Source of the DNA: Cypionkella aquatica
GTDB lineage: Bacteria; Pseudomonadota; Alphaproteobacteria; Rhodobacterales; Rhodobacteraceae
Assembly (NCBI RefSeq): GCF_030161095.1
Contig: NZ_BSPP01000008.1
Location: forward strand, 73,109-137,108
DNA: 64,000 bases
Direction: 5' to 3'
The notes below the pieces were generated by a model. The model was not told the DNA's origin. It made no database searches and saw only the letters and a program-made list of their open reading frames with translations. Position 1 is the first letter of the stretch. Each line of letters starts with the position of its first letter. The position numbers and the translations under genes are program-made. Of this stretch, positions 8,488-17,331 are shown in pieces.

Positions 8488-8569
8488 GGCCGCCGTCCCG
8501 CGCGCTTGACTCGGCGCTTGCGCCCGCCGCGCCATCGGGCAAACTGCGGCCAAAATAGCGGAGCCGCCT

Positions 8570-9979
8570 ATGAGCCTTCTGACCGATCTGACCGCCGCCT
8601 TGGGGCCTTCACATGTGATCACTGGCGATGATCTCGCGCGCTATCGCAGCGATTGGACAACGCATTACACCGCTGATCCTGTGGCGGTGGCGCGGCCCGG
8701 ATCGACCGCCGAAGTGGTGACGGTGATGCAGATCGCGGCACAGCACGGCGTGGCAGTGGTGCCGGTCTCGGGGCGCACCGGGTTGGTGGGGGGGGCGATG
8801 ACCACCGGCGGCTTGATGCTGTCGGTGGAGCGGCTGAACAAAATCCGCGACATCAAACCGGGCGCACGGATCGCGGTGGTCGAGGCTGGGGTGGTGCTGG
8901 ACCGTCTGCACGAAGCCGCCGAGGCCGAGGGCTTGTATTTCCCGCTGTGGTTTGGCGCGCGCGGATCGGCGATGATCGGTGGGGTTTTGTCAACAAATGC
9001 GGGCGGCTCGAACGTGCTGCGCTATGGCTCGACGCGGGCCTTGTGTCTGGGCTTGGAAGTTGTGCTGGCCGATGGCCGCGTGCTGAACCTGATGAGCCAA
9101 CTGCACAAGGACAACTCGGGTTATGATCTGAAAAACCTGTTTATCGGCGCGGAAGGCACGTTGGGGGTGATCACGGCGGCGGTGATGAAGCTGGTGCCAC
9201 GCCCGCGCGCTTATGCGACCGCGACGCTGGCGGCACGGTCGTTGCCGGATGCGCTGGTCCTGCTGAACCGGCTGCAGGTGGCCTCGGGGGGGCTGGTAGA
9301 AGCTTTTGAATATATGCCGGAAAGTTTCATGCGCAGGCTGGCCGAGGCGCGGCCTGATGTCCGTCAGCCTTTCAACCCCCGGCACGCGGTGAATATTCTG
9401 GTCGAACTTGGCAGCACCCGGCCCGCAGATGCGGCAGCCGCGCCGGATGGCAGCCTGCCGCTGGCGACGATGCTGGAAGGCGTGCTCGCCGAGATGCTGG
9501 AAGAGGGCATGATTCTGGATGCCGAGATCGCCGCATCCGAAGCCCAGCGCCGCTTGATGTGGCAGCGGCGCGAACTGGCGGCAGAAATCACCGTCGCGCG
9601 GCAACCCGCAATTGATACCGACATCTGCCTGCCGGTGGATGCCGTGGCCACGTTCTTTGAACGCATCCATGCCCGCCTGCCTGCGCTGGATCCGGGGGCC
9701 GAAACCCTGTCGGTGGCGCATCTGGGCGATGGCAATATCCATTTCACCGTGTTCGGCAGCAACGACAGTGCGGAATTGTACGATACCGTCGTCGAGGCCG
9801 TCGAAGATGAAGTGCAGGCCTTGGGCGGCAGCTTTTCGGCGGAACATGGCGTGGGGCTGTCAAAACTCGCCTCGATGCGGCGGCGCAAAGACCCGGTGGC
9901 GCTGGAGGTGATGCGGGCCCTGAAAGCGGCGCTTGATCCGACAGGCCGGATGAACCCCGGCAAGGTCATCCCCGATTGA
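8570..9979 (+). CDS. FAD-linked oxidase (D-2-hydroxyacid / D-lactate dehydrogenase, GlcD type)
   Basis: A 469-residue flavoprotein of the VAO/PCMH fold. Residues about 35-175 form the FAD-binding domain (VVPVSGRTGLVGGA, then SNVLRYGSTRALCLGLEVV) and residues about 210-465 the FAD-oxidase C domain with the metal/substrate motif HLGDGNIHFTVF and the closing AEHGVG. Members oxidise D-lactate, glycolate or D-2-hydroxyglutarate and pass electrons to a quinone or ETF. The exact hydroxyacid cannot be assigned; no GlcE/GlcF genes follow, which argues for a stand-alone D-lactate or D-2-hydroxyglutarate enzyme. The last two codons and stop overlap the first unit of a 17-bp tandem repeat. Confidence 0.88.
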   Translation: MSLLTDLTAALGPSHVITGDDLARYRSDWTTHYTADPVAVARPGSTAEVVTVMQIAAQHGVAVVPVSGRTGLVGGAMTTGGLMLSVERLNKIRDIKPGARIAVVEAGVVLDRLHEAAEAEGLYFPLWFGARGSAMIGGVLSTNAGGSNVLRYGSTRALCLGLEVVLADGRVLNLMSQLHKDNSGYDLKNLFIGAEGTLGVITAAVMKLVPRPRAYATATLAARSLPDALVLLNRLQVASGGLVEAFEYMPESFMRRLAEARPDVRQPFNPRHAVNILVELGSTRPADAAAAPDGSLPLATMLEGVLAEMLEEGMILDAEIAASEAQRRLMWQRRELAAEITVARQPAIDTDICLPVDAVATFFERIHARLPALDPGAETLSVAHLGDGNIHFTVFGSNDSAELYDTVVEAVEDEVQALGGSFSAEHGVGLSKLASMRRRKDPVALEVMRALKAALDPTGRMNPGKVIPD

Positions 9980-10072
9980 TCTGATGCCCCAATTGATCTG
10001 ATGCCCCAATTGATCTGATGCCCCAATTGATCTGATGCCCCAATTGATCTGATGCCCCAATTGATCTGATGC
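9975..10072. repeat. 17-bp tandem repeat, 5 full units plus a partial sixth
   Basis: The unit ATTGATCTGATGCCCCA starts at 9975, 9992, 10009, 10026 and 10043 with no mismatches; a sixth copy from 10060 keeps 13 bases. The first unit supplies the TGA stop of the FAD oxidase gene. Perfect identity implies recent expansion, so copy number may vary between strains. There is no strong internal palindrome beyond GATC and CAATTG. Confidence 0.95.
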
Positions 10073-10191
10073 GCTGACCCAAACAAGATGCCGCCCCGGC
10101 CCCCATCAAGGGGACCAGAGCGGCGCTGCCGGATCAGGCCGCCGTGACCCGCCTCATCCTGACACCGTCAGCACAAAACCTGCTCTGACAC

Positions 10192-10304
10192 TTGCTCTTT
10201 TTGAAATACTCCCGCCGGAGGCTCCGACCACATCCCCACGCGCAAACCCGTCCATCCCGCGCTGGCAACGCCGTCTTGGCCCCCTCGATGGGGGGCAAGA
10301 CGGC
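10192..10304 (+). repeat. Structured 3' element, long form, copy b
   Basis: TTGCTCTTTTTGAAATAC (10192-10209), then CTCCCGCC-GGA-GGC, a variable middle, and a long hairpin: arms 10270-10284 and 10290-10304 (14 of 15 paired) around a TCGAT loop. It follows the FAD oxidase gene in the same direction. The same layout recurs at 31024-31140 and 57222-57336. The whole 435-bp gap 9980-10414 holds only the 17-bp repeat, this element and about 110 bp with no recognisable feature before the next gene. Confidence 0.65.
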
Positions 10305-10414
10305 CCGATGGTTCGGGGCACACCGACGCAGGCTGGACTTCGCAGCCCGCGCCCGTTAGCGATACCACATCCAGCTTCAAGCCCCTCCCCCACCCCCGTT
10401 TCCGGTAGTTTGTC

Positions 10415-11611
10415 TTGTCCGCGCTTGCCCTGATCTTCCGTCTGCCCGCACTGCGCCTGATCTTTCTGGCCCTGCTGCTGCTCGGCGCGCATAATGCCTC
10501 GGTCTATCCCTACCAATCCCTGATCGCGATTGATCGCATTGGCCTCAGCGAACCCGCCTTTGCGCTGGTGTTGGCATTGGCCTCGGTGATCGCGGTCAGC
10601 GTGTCGGTGCTGTTTGGCATCTGGGGCGATCAGCGCGGCAATCGGCGCGGCATTGCGCTGATCGCGACCTTGGCAAGTCTGATCGGCTTGGTGCTGATGA
10701 TCGCCCTGCCCGGTAAGATCAGCCTTGTGATATGCCACGGCATCTTGCTGCCCGTGGCTTCCAGTCTCTATGGCCAGTTGTTTGCGCTGGCGCGGTTGGC
10801 GATGCCTGCAAGCCATGGCCGGGACGGCGTGCAAGCCGCCCTGCGCGCCGCGATGTCGCTGAGTTTTCTGGCGATGTTGGTGTTCTGGACCTTTGGCTTT
10901 GCCGCCCAGATCGACGTGATGGCGATTTATCTCAGCGCTGGCCTTGCGAGTTTTGGCCTCGTCGCGCTGATCTATTTCGACTGGCCGCAGGACGGCAGCA
11001 CGGATTGGGCCGACCAGCCGTCGGGGTTGAAATTTGTCCAAGCCTGCAAAGAGATCGCGCATCCGGCAATTCTATTGCGCGTGCTGTTGCTGGGGGCGAT
11101 CTCGGCCACGGGTATCCTGTATATGGTGCTGGTCTCGCTGGTGTTTGAGGACTCGGTGCTGCGCGATGCCTCGGATGTGGCGCTGTATGTCGGCATGGTG
11201 GCGGGGTGGGAGGTGCCCTGCCTTTTGCTGCTGACCAAAGTTGCCAATCGCTGCCGCCGCTCGACCCTGCTGGCGGTGGGTGGGGCGGTTTACACGCTGC
11301 ATCTGCTCGCGCTGCCGCTGCTGGCGGATAGCGCGTGGATCTGGGTGATGCCGCTGATTGCAGGGATTGGCGGCACCGCGATCATCAGCCTGCCGATCAG
11401 CTATTATCAGGATCTGATGCACGGTCGCCCCGGCACGGCTGGGGCGATGCTGGCGTTGCAAAAGCTGGTGTCGGATATGCTGGGGGCGGCGGCGTTTGCG
11501 ATTGGCACCATGATGGGCGGTTATGAAACCGTGGCGGTGATCGGCTCGGTCATGGCGCTGCTGGGCGGCGTGGGGCTGGCGTTTGCGGACCGCCACCAAC
11601 CGCGTCTTTAA
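10415..11611 (+). CDS. MFS transporter, sugar-efflux (SET/SetA-like) type
   Basis: A 398-residue membrane protein with about 12 hydrophobic segments. The segment YGQLFALARLAMP and the C-terminal YYQDLMHGRPGTAGAMLAL correspond to QLFALAR and FQDLMPGRAG of E. coli SetA, so this is placed in the SET sugar-efflux branch of the major facilitator superfamily rather than among drug exporters. GIWGDQRGNRRG matches the loop 2-3 motif A. The start must be TTG at 10415, because an in-frame TAG lies 9 bp upstream and there is no ATG near; the Shine-Dalgarno is poor, so expression may be weak. Substrate is inferred from similarity only. Confidence 0.8.
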   Translation: MSALALIFRLPALRLIFLALLLLGAHNASVYPYQSLIAIDRIGLSEPAFALVLALASVIAVSVSVLFGIWGDQRGNRRGIALIATLASLIGLVLMIALPGKISLVICHGILLPVASSLYGQLFALARLAMPASHGRDGVQAALRAAMSLSFLAMLVFWTFGFAAQIDVMAIYLSAGLASFGLVALIYFDWPQDGSTDWADQPSGLKFVQACKEIAHPAILLRVLLLGAISATGILYMVLVSLVFEDSVLRDASDVALYVGMVAGWEVPCLLLLTKVANRCRRSTLLAVGGAVYTLHLLALPLLADSAWIWVMPLIAGIGGTAIISLPISYYQDLMHGRPGTAGAMLALQKLVSDMLGAAAFAIGTMMGGYETVAVIGSVMALLGGVGLAFADRHQPRL

Positions 11612-11839
11612 CCGAAAAGCCAGAACCTGCCCGCGCCAAGGGCCTGTTTTGTGACTTGTCGGACGCCCCCCCACACGGCTGCGGCGAAGCGTATGTGTTC
11701 ATTTTGAACGGCCTATTCAGACAGGGCTGTGCCTGTTCAATGGCGCAGACTTGGCCGCGACAAAGCAGCCTTTCAGCCGCTGCCCGCTTGACACGCGGGC
11801 GCTGGTAGGGGACGCACGCGACAAGCCCGAAGCTGCCAG

Positions 11840-12880
11840 ATGAGCAAGCCAATGACCAAACTGATCCTGCGCGCCCTTGCGGGCGAAACTTTAGCAACGC
11901 CACCCATTTGGATGATGCGGCAGGCGGGGCGATACCTGCCGGAATACCGCGCGACGCGGGCGCATGCGGGGGATTTCCTGTCGTTGTGCTATAACCCGGA
12001 ATTGGCGGCGGAAGTGACGCTGCAACCGATCCGCCGCTATGGCTTTGATGCGGCTATTCTTTTCGCCGATATCCTGCTGTTGCCGCAGGCCTTGGGGGCC
12101 GAGCTGTGGTTTGAAACCGGCGAAGGGCCGCGGCTGTCCACCATCACCACCATGGCGGGCGTGCAGGCGCTGAAGCCGAAGGATGCGATCCATGAGACCC
12201 TCGCGCCGATCTATGAAACCGTGCGGATTCTGGCGCGGGAATTGCCGCGCGAGACGACGCTGATCGGCTTTGCGGGGGCACCCTGGACGGTGGCGACCTA
12301 TGTGATCGCGGGGCGTGGCAGCAAGGATCAGGGCGCGGCGCATGCGTTGAAATCGGCGGATCGGGCGACATTCTCGGCGCTGATTGAGGTGATCACCGAG
12401 GCCACGATTGATTATCTGTCGGCACAAGTGCAGGCCGGGGCCGAGGTGGTGAAGCTGTTTGATTCTTGGGCGGGCAGCTTGAAAGGTCAGGATTTTCAAG
12501 ACTTTGCAGTGAAACCCGCCGCGCGGATCATCTCGGCCCTGAAGGCGAAGCACCCCGGCCTGCCGGTGATCGCCTTCCCGCGCGAGGCGGGCGCAGGATA
12601 CATCGGCTTCGCGCAGGCCACCGGGGCGGATTGCGTGGCGATTGACAACTCGGTCAGCCCGGAATGGGCGGCGGAGCATGTGCAACCGGGCGGCTGCGTG
12701 CAGGGTAACCTGTCGCCGACGCATATGGTGACGGGCGGGCAAGACCTGGTGGACGCCACCCGCCGCGTGGTCGATGCTTTCAAGGGCGGCCCGCATATCT
12801 TCAACCTCGGCCACGGCATCACGCCGGATGCCAGCCCCGACAACGTGGCGCTGATGGTTGAGACCCTGCGGCGGGGTTAA
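11840..12880 (+). CDS. hemE: Uroporphyrinogen decarboxylase
   Basis: A 346-residue cytoplasmic enzyme that decarboxylates the four acetate side chains of uroporphyrinogen III to give coproporphyrinogen III in haem and bacteriochlorophyll synthesis. The signature [20 protein letters not shown] is near residue 20, and [15 protein letters not shown] and the closing NLGHGI are also family motifs. Length matches the family. hemF, the next enzyme of the aerobic route, lies 3 kb downstream on the other strand. The 228-bp upstream gap has TTGACA-like bases at about 11788 but no convincing -10; an alternative ATG lies four codons downstream. Confidence 0.96.
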   Translation: MSKPMTKLILRALAGETLATPPIWMMRQAGRYLPEYRATRAHAGDFLSLCYNPELAAEVTLQPIRRYGFDAAILFADILLLPQALGAELWFETGEGPRLSTITTMAGVQALKPKDAIHETLAPIYETVRILARELPRETTLIGFAGAPWTVATYVIAGRGSKDQGAAHALKSADRATFSALIEVITEATIDYLSAQVQAGAEVVKLFDSWAGSLKGQDFQDFAVKPAARIISALKAKHPGLPVIAFPREAGAGYIGFAQATGADCVAIDNSVSPEWAAEHVQPGGCVQGNLSPTHMVTGGQDLVDATRRVVDAFKGGPHIFNLGHGITPDASPDNVALMVETLRRG

Positions 12881-12967
12881 GCCGACCAAACCGCGCGAGG
12901 GGGCATGCAGACTTGCCCAATGATCGGGCGGCGGCTAACCTTAGCATAGTGTCATAGTGAGTGTATC

Positions 12968-13297
12968 ATGCGGAAAATATTGAATATCCTTGCCATCTTG
13001 GTGGTCGGCGGGGTCGCTGCGGTTTACTTTCTTCTTGGGCCAAGCTTTTTGATCGGCGGCCCTAAATCCAGCGCTATTATCGACATCTCACGCGCAGTCA
13101 TGGTGGCAACAGCTGCCACGCCTGCGCAGGCTGATCTGGCCAAAGCTGCGAAAATCACCCCGAAAGGCCTGTGCAGCCATCAAGAAGACGACAGCTATGC
13201 CTGTATCGTCGAGGTCGAAGTGACGGGCGCTGCACCGACAACTCTGATCGCGGTTTTGAAAAAGATGTCTGGCGGGGCATGGGTTGCGGCTGAGTAA
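12968..13297 (+). CDS. Small membrane-anchored protein of unknown function
   Basis: A 109-residue protein. Residues about 5-27 are one hydrophobic segment (ILNILAILVVGGVAAVYFLL), probably a membrane anchor or uncleaved signal. The remaining periplasmic part has two cysteines (LCSHQEDDSYACIVE) that could form a disulphide, followed by a possible amphipathic strand-helix end. No family is recognised. It overlaps the next small reading frame by 14 nt, and both are membrane-anchored with Cys pairs, which suggests a two-gene unit. Confidence 0.65.
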   Translation: MRKILNILAILVVGGVAAVYFLLGPSFLIGGPKSSAIIDISRAVMVATAATPAQADLAKAAKITPKGLCSHQEDDSYACIVEVEVTGAAPTTLIAVLKKMSGGAWVAAE

Positions 13298-13472
13298 TGG
13301 CAGTCTGCGACTCGGATTCGCGCTGATCTTCGCGGTTGGGTGCGGCTATGTCGCAGGCTCGATCTTGCCGTTTCATGGCAATAAGGACTGCCACCTGCTT
13401 GGCGGCTATATCGAGGCGATTTCGGGGCCGGGCAAACCAACCCGCTGCGTGATTGCTTGGGACAATCACTGA
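13284..13472 (+). CDS. Possible 62-residue membrane protein (TTG start)
   Basis: The frame opens with TTG and overlaps the preceding gene by 14 nt. It encodes a hydrophobic N-terminus (LGFALIFAVGCGYVAGSIL) and a short tail with Cys residues (DCHLLGGYIEA, then TRCVIAWDNH). Like its neighbour it could be a small membrane or periplasmic protein. The lack of an ATG/GTG and of a Shine-Dalgarno sequence make it uncertain; the clean membrane profile and coupling to the upstream gene are the only positive signs. Confidence 0.4.
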   Translation: MRLSNGSLRLGFALIFAVGCGYVAGSILPFHGNKDCHLLGGYIEAISGPGKPTRCVIAWDNH

Positions 13473-13566
13473 CGATGGCAGCGCAAACGATCACGTTTTA
13501 GGTCACATATATTGACTTACCCCCGGCCCGGCGCAAAGGTCCGCCAAACTGTTGGGGAGGATAGTC

Positions 13567-14778
13567 GTGGAGTGGAATAATGTGCTGGCGACGCGCAATG
13601 CGCGGATGAAAGCCTCGGAAATCCGCGAGCTTTTGAAGCTGCTGGATCAACCCGACATCATCTCTTTCGCAGGCGGCATCCCCGACCCGGCTTTGTTCCC
13701 GACCGAGGCGTTTCGCGATGCGTTCAGTGCCGCGCTGACTGGCCCGAAGGCGGGTGCTGCGCTGCAATATTCGGTGTCAGAAGGCTATCGCCCGCTGCGC
13801 GACTGGATTGTGGCCGAGATGGGCAAGATCGGGGTGCCTTGCACGGCGGATAACATCCTGATCACCTCTGGCTCACAGCAAGCACTTGATTATCTGGCGA
13901 AATTGATGATTTCACCGAATGACACCGTGCTGGTGGGCTGGCCAACTTATCTGGGCGCTTTGGGCGCATTCAACGCCTACGAGCCGAGCTATGACCGGCT
14001 TGACCCCAACACCAACCGCCCTGCCGCTGACTTTGCAACCAAGGCCGAGGCTGCGGGGGGCCGGGTGAAATTCGCCTATCTGTCGGTGGATTTTGCCAAT
14101 CCAACCGGCGAGACCATTGCGCGGTCGGCGCGGGAATCGGTGATTGATCTGGCGGATGAAATGGATATCGCGGTGGTCGAAGATGCCGCCTACCAAACCC
14201 TGCGCTATGACGGCGAGGCTATTCCGCCGATTCTGGCGCTGGAAATCGCCCGCAAAGGCTCGATTGAAAACTGCAGGACGTTATATTGCGGCAGCTTTTC
14301 CAAATCGCTCGCCCCCGGCCTGCGGGTGGGTTGGGTCTGTGGCGCATCCGAGGTGATCAGCCGACTGGTGCTGATGAAACAGGCCGCCGATCTACATTCG
14401 GCCACCACCAATCAGATTGTGACGCATCACGTCGCCTCGACCCAGTTCGACGCGCATGTCGCCAAGCTGCGCAGCACCTATCAAGCGCGGCGCGATCATC
14501 TGCTGAAAGCGCTGGCGCGTGAAATGCCCGATGGCGTCAGCTGGACCAAACCCGAAGGCGGCATGTTCATCTGGCTGACCCTGCCCGAGACGATGGATGG
14601 CGCGGATTTGCTGGCGCAATCGCTGCAATCGGAGCGGGTGGCCTTCGTGCCGGGGCGGGCGTTTTTCGCCGATGGCAGCAATGGCAACACCGTGCGGCTG
14701 TCGTTTTCCTGCGCGGATGAGGCGGCGATTGATGAGGGCATGAAGCGGCTGGGCCGTCTGATCCGCGCCCAAGCATGA
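13567..14778 (+). CDS. PLP-dependent aminotransferase (class I/II, 2-aminoadipate type)
   Basis: A 403-residue fold-type I aminotransferase. GSQQALDYLAKL is the cofactor-phosphate region, VDFANPTGE the Asn/Pro loop, and GSFSKSLAPGLRVGWV contains the Schiff-base lysine. The N-terminal stretch MKASEIRELLKL and SFAGGIPDPALFP are typical of the LysN/2-aminoadipate-aminotransferase and MocR-tail group. The GTG at 13567 is chosen because GGGGAGG (13554-13560) precedes it at ideal spacing. Its stop overlaps the ATG of a DMT-family exporter (ATGA, 14775-14778), so enzyme and exporter are translationally coupled. That suggests a role in handling one particular amino acid; which one is unknown. Confidence 0.9.
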   Translation: MEWNNVLATRNARMKASEIRELLKLLDQPDIISFAGGIPDPALFPTEAFRDAFSAALTGPKAGAALQYSVSEGYRPLRDWIVAEMGKIGVPCTADNILITSGSQQALDYLAKLMISPNDTVLVGWPTYLGALGAFNAYEPSYDRLDPNTNRPAADFATKAEAAGGRVKFAYLSVDFANPTGETIARSARESVIDLADEMDIAVVEDAAYQTLRYDGEAIPPILALEIARKGSIENCRTLYCGSFSKSLAPGLRVGWVCGASEVISRLVLMKQAADLHSATTNQIVTHHVASTQFDAHVAKLRSTYQARRDHLLKALAREMPDGVSWTKPEGGMFIWLTLPETMDGADLLAQSLQSERVAFVPGRAFFADGSNGNTVRLSFSCADEAAIDEGMKRLGRLIRAQA

Positions 14779-15668
14779 GCGGGTTGTGGGTGCTGGCAGC
14801 GCTGCTTGGCTCGATGGGTCAGGTGGCGCGCAATGCCATGCAATCCAGCCTGACACGGCAGATCGGCACCGTCGGGGCGACGCAGGTGCGCTTTTTATTT
14901 GGGCTGCCGTTTGCGCTGATTTTTCTGGCGCTGGTGATGCTGGCGACGTCTGAACCCGTGCCAGTGCCGAACCTGACCAGCCTTGGCTTTACCGTCGCCG
15001 GTGCCTTGGCGCAGATTGCGGCGACCGGGCTGATGCTGGTGGTGATGAAATCGCAAAGCTTTGCAGTGACAACGGCTTGGCTGAAAACCGAGCCGGTGAT
15101 CGTCGCGATTGCCGCCGCCCTGATCCTGCGTGATCCGATCAGCTTGCCGGTGTTCGCCGCCATCGTGATCGCCAGCGCAGGCGTCATGCTGATGTCGGTC
15201 AAACCCGGCACGGCGATCTGGCAACTGGGCCGCCCGGCCCTGATCGGTCTGCTAGCGGGGGGCATGTTTGGCGCATCGGCGATCGGCTTTCGCGGCGGCA
15301 TCACCCATCTGGACAGCGGCGGCTTTCTGATCCGCGCCACCTCGACCCTTGCGCTGAACCTGCTGATCCAGACCTCAAGCTTGCTGATCTGGATGGGCTT
15401 GTTCAACCGCCCTGCCCTGCGCGCCTCTTTCGGGGTCTGGCGCGCATCCCTGTTCGCAGGATTTCTTGGCGCCTTTGCATCGCAATTCTGGTTCATCGGC
15501 TTTGCCCTGACCTCGGCGGCGAATGTCCGCACCCTTGCACTGGTCGAAGTGATCTTTGCCACCGCTGTGTCGCGCTATTGGTTCAAACAGGCGATCTCGG
15601 CGCGGCAAGTGTTGGGCATGGCGGTGATCACACTGGGCGTTGGGCTTTTGCTGCGGCTGACGGCATAA
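14775..15668 (+). CDS. EamA/DMT-family transporter
   Basis: A 297-residue inner-membrane protein with about ten hydrophobic helices in two EamA repeats; the second repeat begins near GLLAGGMFGASAIGFRGG and ends LGVGLLLRL. The drug/metabolite transporter superfamily commonly exports amino acids or metabolites by proton exchange. The ATG overlaps the stop of the upstream aminotransferase, which points to export of a related amino or keto acid. A strong two-way hairpin (15693-15750) lies just past its stop. Confidence 0.88.
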   Translation: MSGLWVLAALLGSMGQVARNAMQSSLTRQIGTVGATQVRFLFGLPFALIFLALVMLATSEPVPVPNLTSLGFTVAGALAQIAATGLMLVVMKSQSFAVTTAWLKTEPVIVAIAAALILRDPISLPVFAAIVIASAGVMLMSVKPGTAIWQLGRPALIGLLAGGMFGASAIGFRGGITHLDSGGFLIRATSTLALNLLIQTSSLLIWMGLFNRPALRASFGVWRASLFAGFLGAFASQFWFIGFALTSAANVRTLALVEVIFATAVSRYWFKQAISARQVLGMAVITLGVGLLLRLTA

Positions 15669-15679
15669 AGCGCCTTGTA

Positions 15680-15764
15680 TTCACATTGGCTTAAATATTC
15701 CCGCCGGAGGCATCCGACGGTGGCAGAAGGTGCCTCCGGCGGGGATATTTAGAAACGGATGAAA
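15680..15764. terminator. Two-way terminator made of two opposed 3' elements (copies c-left and c-right)
   Basis: Between the convergent DMT and hemF genes, 15693-15712 and 15731-15750 form a 20-bp inverted repeat (19 Watson-Crick pairs and one G.U) around an 18-nt loop. Each arm is one copy of the family element: TCACATTGGCTTAAATATTCCC on the plus strand and TTTCATCCGTTTCTAAATATCCCC on the minus strand (20 bases shown at most in each core). Each copy is in sense to the gene whose end it faces. It should end transcription from both sides. Confidence 0.8.
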
Positions 15765-15851
15765 TCACTTCTCGCACGGCCAAGACCCGAAGGGGCGAGG
15801 CCGCCGGGGCGGGACGCAAATTTTAATCTTGTTTGACGCAAAAGCCCGGTT

Positions 15852-16706
15852 TCAAATCCACTTCGCAAGCGGCGGCAGGCTCATCAGCACGGCATTGGCG
15901 TCGTGGCCGGATTCAAGGCCGAATTTGGTGCCGCGGTCGTAGACGAGGTTGTATTCGGCATAAAGGCCGCGATGCACCAGCTGGGCGTCGCGGTCGGCCT
16001 CTGACCAAGCGGTGCCGATGCGGCGTTCAATCAGCGGCACGAAGGCAGGCAGAAAGGCGCGGCCCACGTCTTGGGTCAGCGCGAAATCTGCGGCCCAATC
16101 GCCGGTGTTCAGATCATCATAGAAAATCCCGCCGACGCCGCGCGCGCGGCCACGATGCGGGATGAAGAAATACTCATCGGCCCAGGCTTTGAATTTTCCG
16201 TAGTAGTCAGGGGCATGCGCATCACAGGCTGCTTGCATTTCGGCATGAAAATGCGCGGTATCTTCGGGATATTCCAGGCAGGGGTTCAGATCCGAGCCGC
16301 CGCCGAACCACCAGGCATGCGGCGTCCAGAACATCCGGGTGTTCATATGCACTGCCGGGCAATGTGGGTTGACCATATGCGCCACCAGACTGATGCCCGC
16401 CGCCCAAAACCGTGGATCGCTGTCCATCCCGGGCACACCCCGCGCAGCCATTGCCTTTTGCGCGCGCTCGCCCAATGCCCCGTGCACTTCCGAGACATTC
16501 ACCCCGACTTTTTCAAACACCGCACCACCGCGCAGCACCGACATCAGGCCACCGCCACCATCGGCGCGGGCGGTGGGGGTCAGCTCGAATCGCGCGCCAT
16601 CGCCATGTGCCGTTTCAAGCCCTTCAAAAGCCGAGACGATCTGATCGCGCAAGCTGCGAAACCATGCAGAGGCTTGCGCCTTTTCTGTGCTGAATTCTTC
16701 GGTCAT
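15852..16706 (-). CDS. hemF: Oxygen-dependent coproporphyrinogen III oxidase
   Basis: A 284-residue cytoplasmic enzyme that oxidatively decarboxylates coproporphyrinogen III to protoporphyrinogen IX. The signature NPHCPAVHMNTRMFW and the following WWFGGGSDLNP are unmistakable, and the C-terminal LVYDRGTKFGLESG is also conserved. Length agrees with the family (about 280-300). The ATG at 16706 starts MTEEFSTEKA. It works directly after hemE in the aerobic pathway; an oxygen-independent HemN elsewhere in the genome would be expected in this family but is not in the window. It diverges from a small lipoprotein gene. Confidence 0.96.
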   Translation of the reverse strand: MTEEFSTEKAQASAWFRSLRDQIVSAFEGLETAHGDGARFELTPTARADGGGGLMSVLRGGAVFEKVGVNVSEVHGALGERAQKAMAARGVPGMDSDPRFWAAGISLVAHMVNPHCPAVHMNTRMFWTPHAWWFGGGSDLNPCLEYPEDTAHFHAEMQAACDAHAPDYYGKFKAWADEYFFIPHRGRARGVGGIFYDDLNTGDWAADFALTQDVGRAFLPAFVPLIERRIGTAWSEADRDAQLVHRGLYAEYNLVYDRGTKFGLESGHDANAVLMSLPPLAKWI

Positions 16707-16807
16707 GCCACGCCTTTTCGCTGCTGTATCCCGGGCTGCTGCCCTTGATATGGCATATCAAGCCAGTAGCCCTATAGTAAAGCCAGCAACCATTTTGTGA
16801 GTCACCT

Positions 16808-17200
16808 ATGAAACGCATCCTGATTCCCGCCCTGTTGATCCTGTCAGCCTGTGGCACGCCGCAACAAAACTGCATCAGCGGCGCGACCCGCGATATGCGG
16901 GTGGTGGATCGGCTGATCGCGGAAAGCGAAGGCAATCTGCAGCGCGGCTACGCGATTGAGGAGCGCACGGTGTCCCGCATGGGCTGGGTGCGCTGCGGGG
17001 GCGGCTATCGGCACGATGGCAAGCCGGGTCGCAGGCCGGACATGTGCTTTGATGACATCCCCGAAACCGTGCGTCAGCCGGTGGCGATTGATCTGCAAGC
17101 CGAAAGCGCCAAACTGGCTGGCCTGAAGGCGAAACGCGCGGCGCAGGCGCGGGCAGCGGGGCCGTCGGTGAAAGCCTGCAAGGCGCAATATCCGGAATAA
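16808..17200 (+). CDS. Small lipoprotein of unknown function
   Basis: A 130-residue protein with a lipoprotein signal (RILIPALLILSAC; lipobox LSAC, Cys15). The mature part has several cysteines (NCISGA, RCGGGY, MCFDDI, KACKAQ), enough for two disulphides, and a basic helix (AKLAGLKAKRAAQARAA) near the end. No family is recognised. It diverges from hemF with 101 bp between the starts and ends before a GC-rich hairpin. Confidence 0.75.
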   Translation: MKRILIPALLILSACGTPQQNCISGATRDMRVVDRLIAESEGNLQRGYAIEERTVSRMGWVRCGGGYRHDGKPGRRPDMCFDDIPETVRQPVAIDLQAESAKLAGLKAKRAAQARAAGPSVKACKAQYPE

Positions 17201-17263
17201 TGCAGAGAACTTGACTTAGCCTGCCATCCTCTGCGCCAGATATTTGCAGGGTTGGGGGAGGGT

Positions 17264-17289
17264 CCGGGGGGGCGTGCCTCCCCGGCTTT
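17264..17289 (+). terminator. GC-rich terminator hairpin
   Basis: CCGGGG-G-GGC-GT-GCC-T-CCCCGG folds into a continuous stem (one G.U pair) and is followed by CTTTG. It lies between the convergent lipoprotein and methyltransferase genes and probably serves the plus strand. An alternative pairing of GGGGAGG (17255-17261) with CCTCCCC (17277-17283) is possible. Confidence 0.6.
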
Positions 17290-17331
17290 GTCAGCTTGAA
17301 CCGCAGTCAGTATCTTGGCGAACCCGGCGTC

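Noticed and set aside
9975-10072. 17-bp repeat as an array of FnrL sites or a CRISPR
   Set aside because: TTGAT is present but the ATCAA half-site is not at N4 spacing. Units are contiguous without spacers, so it is not a CRISPR.
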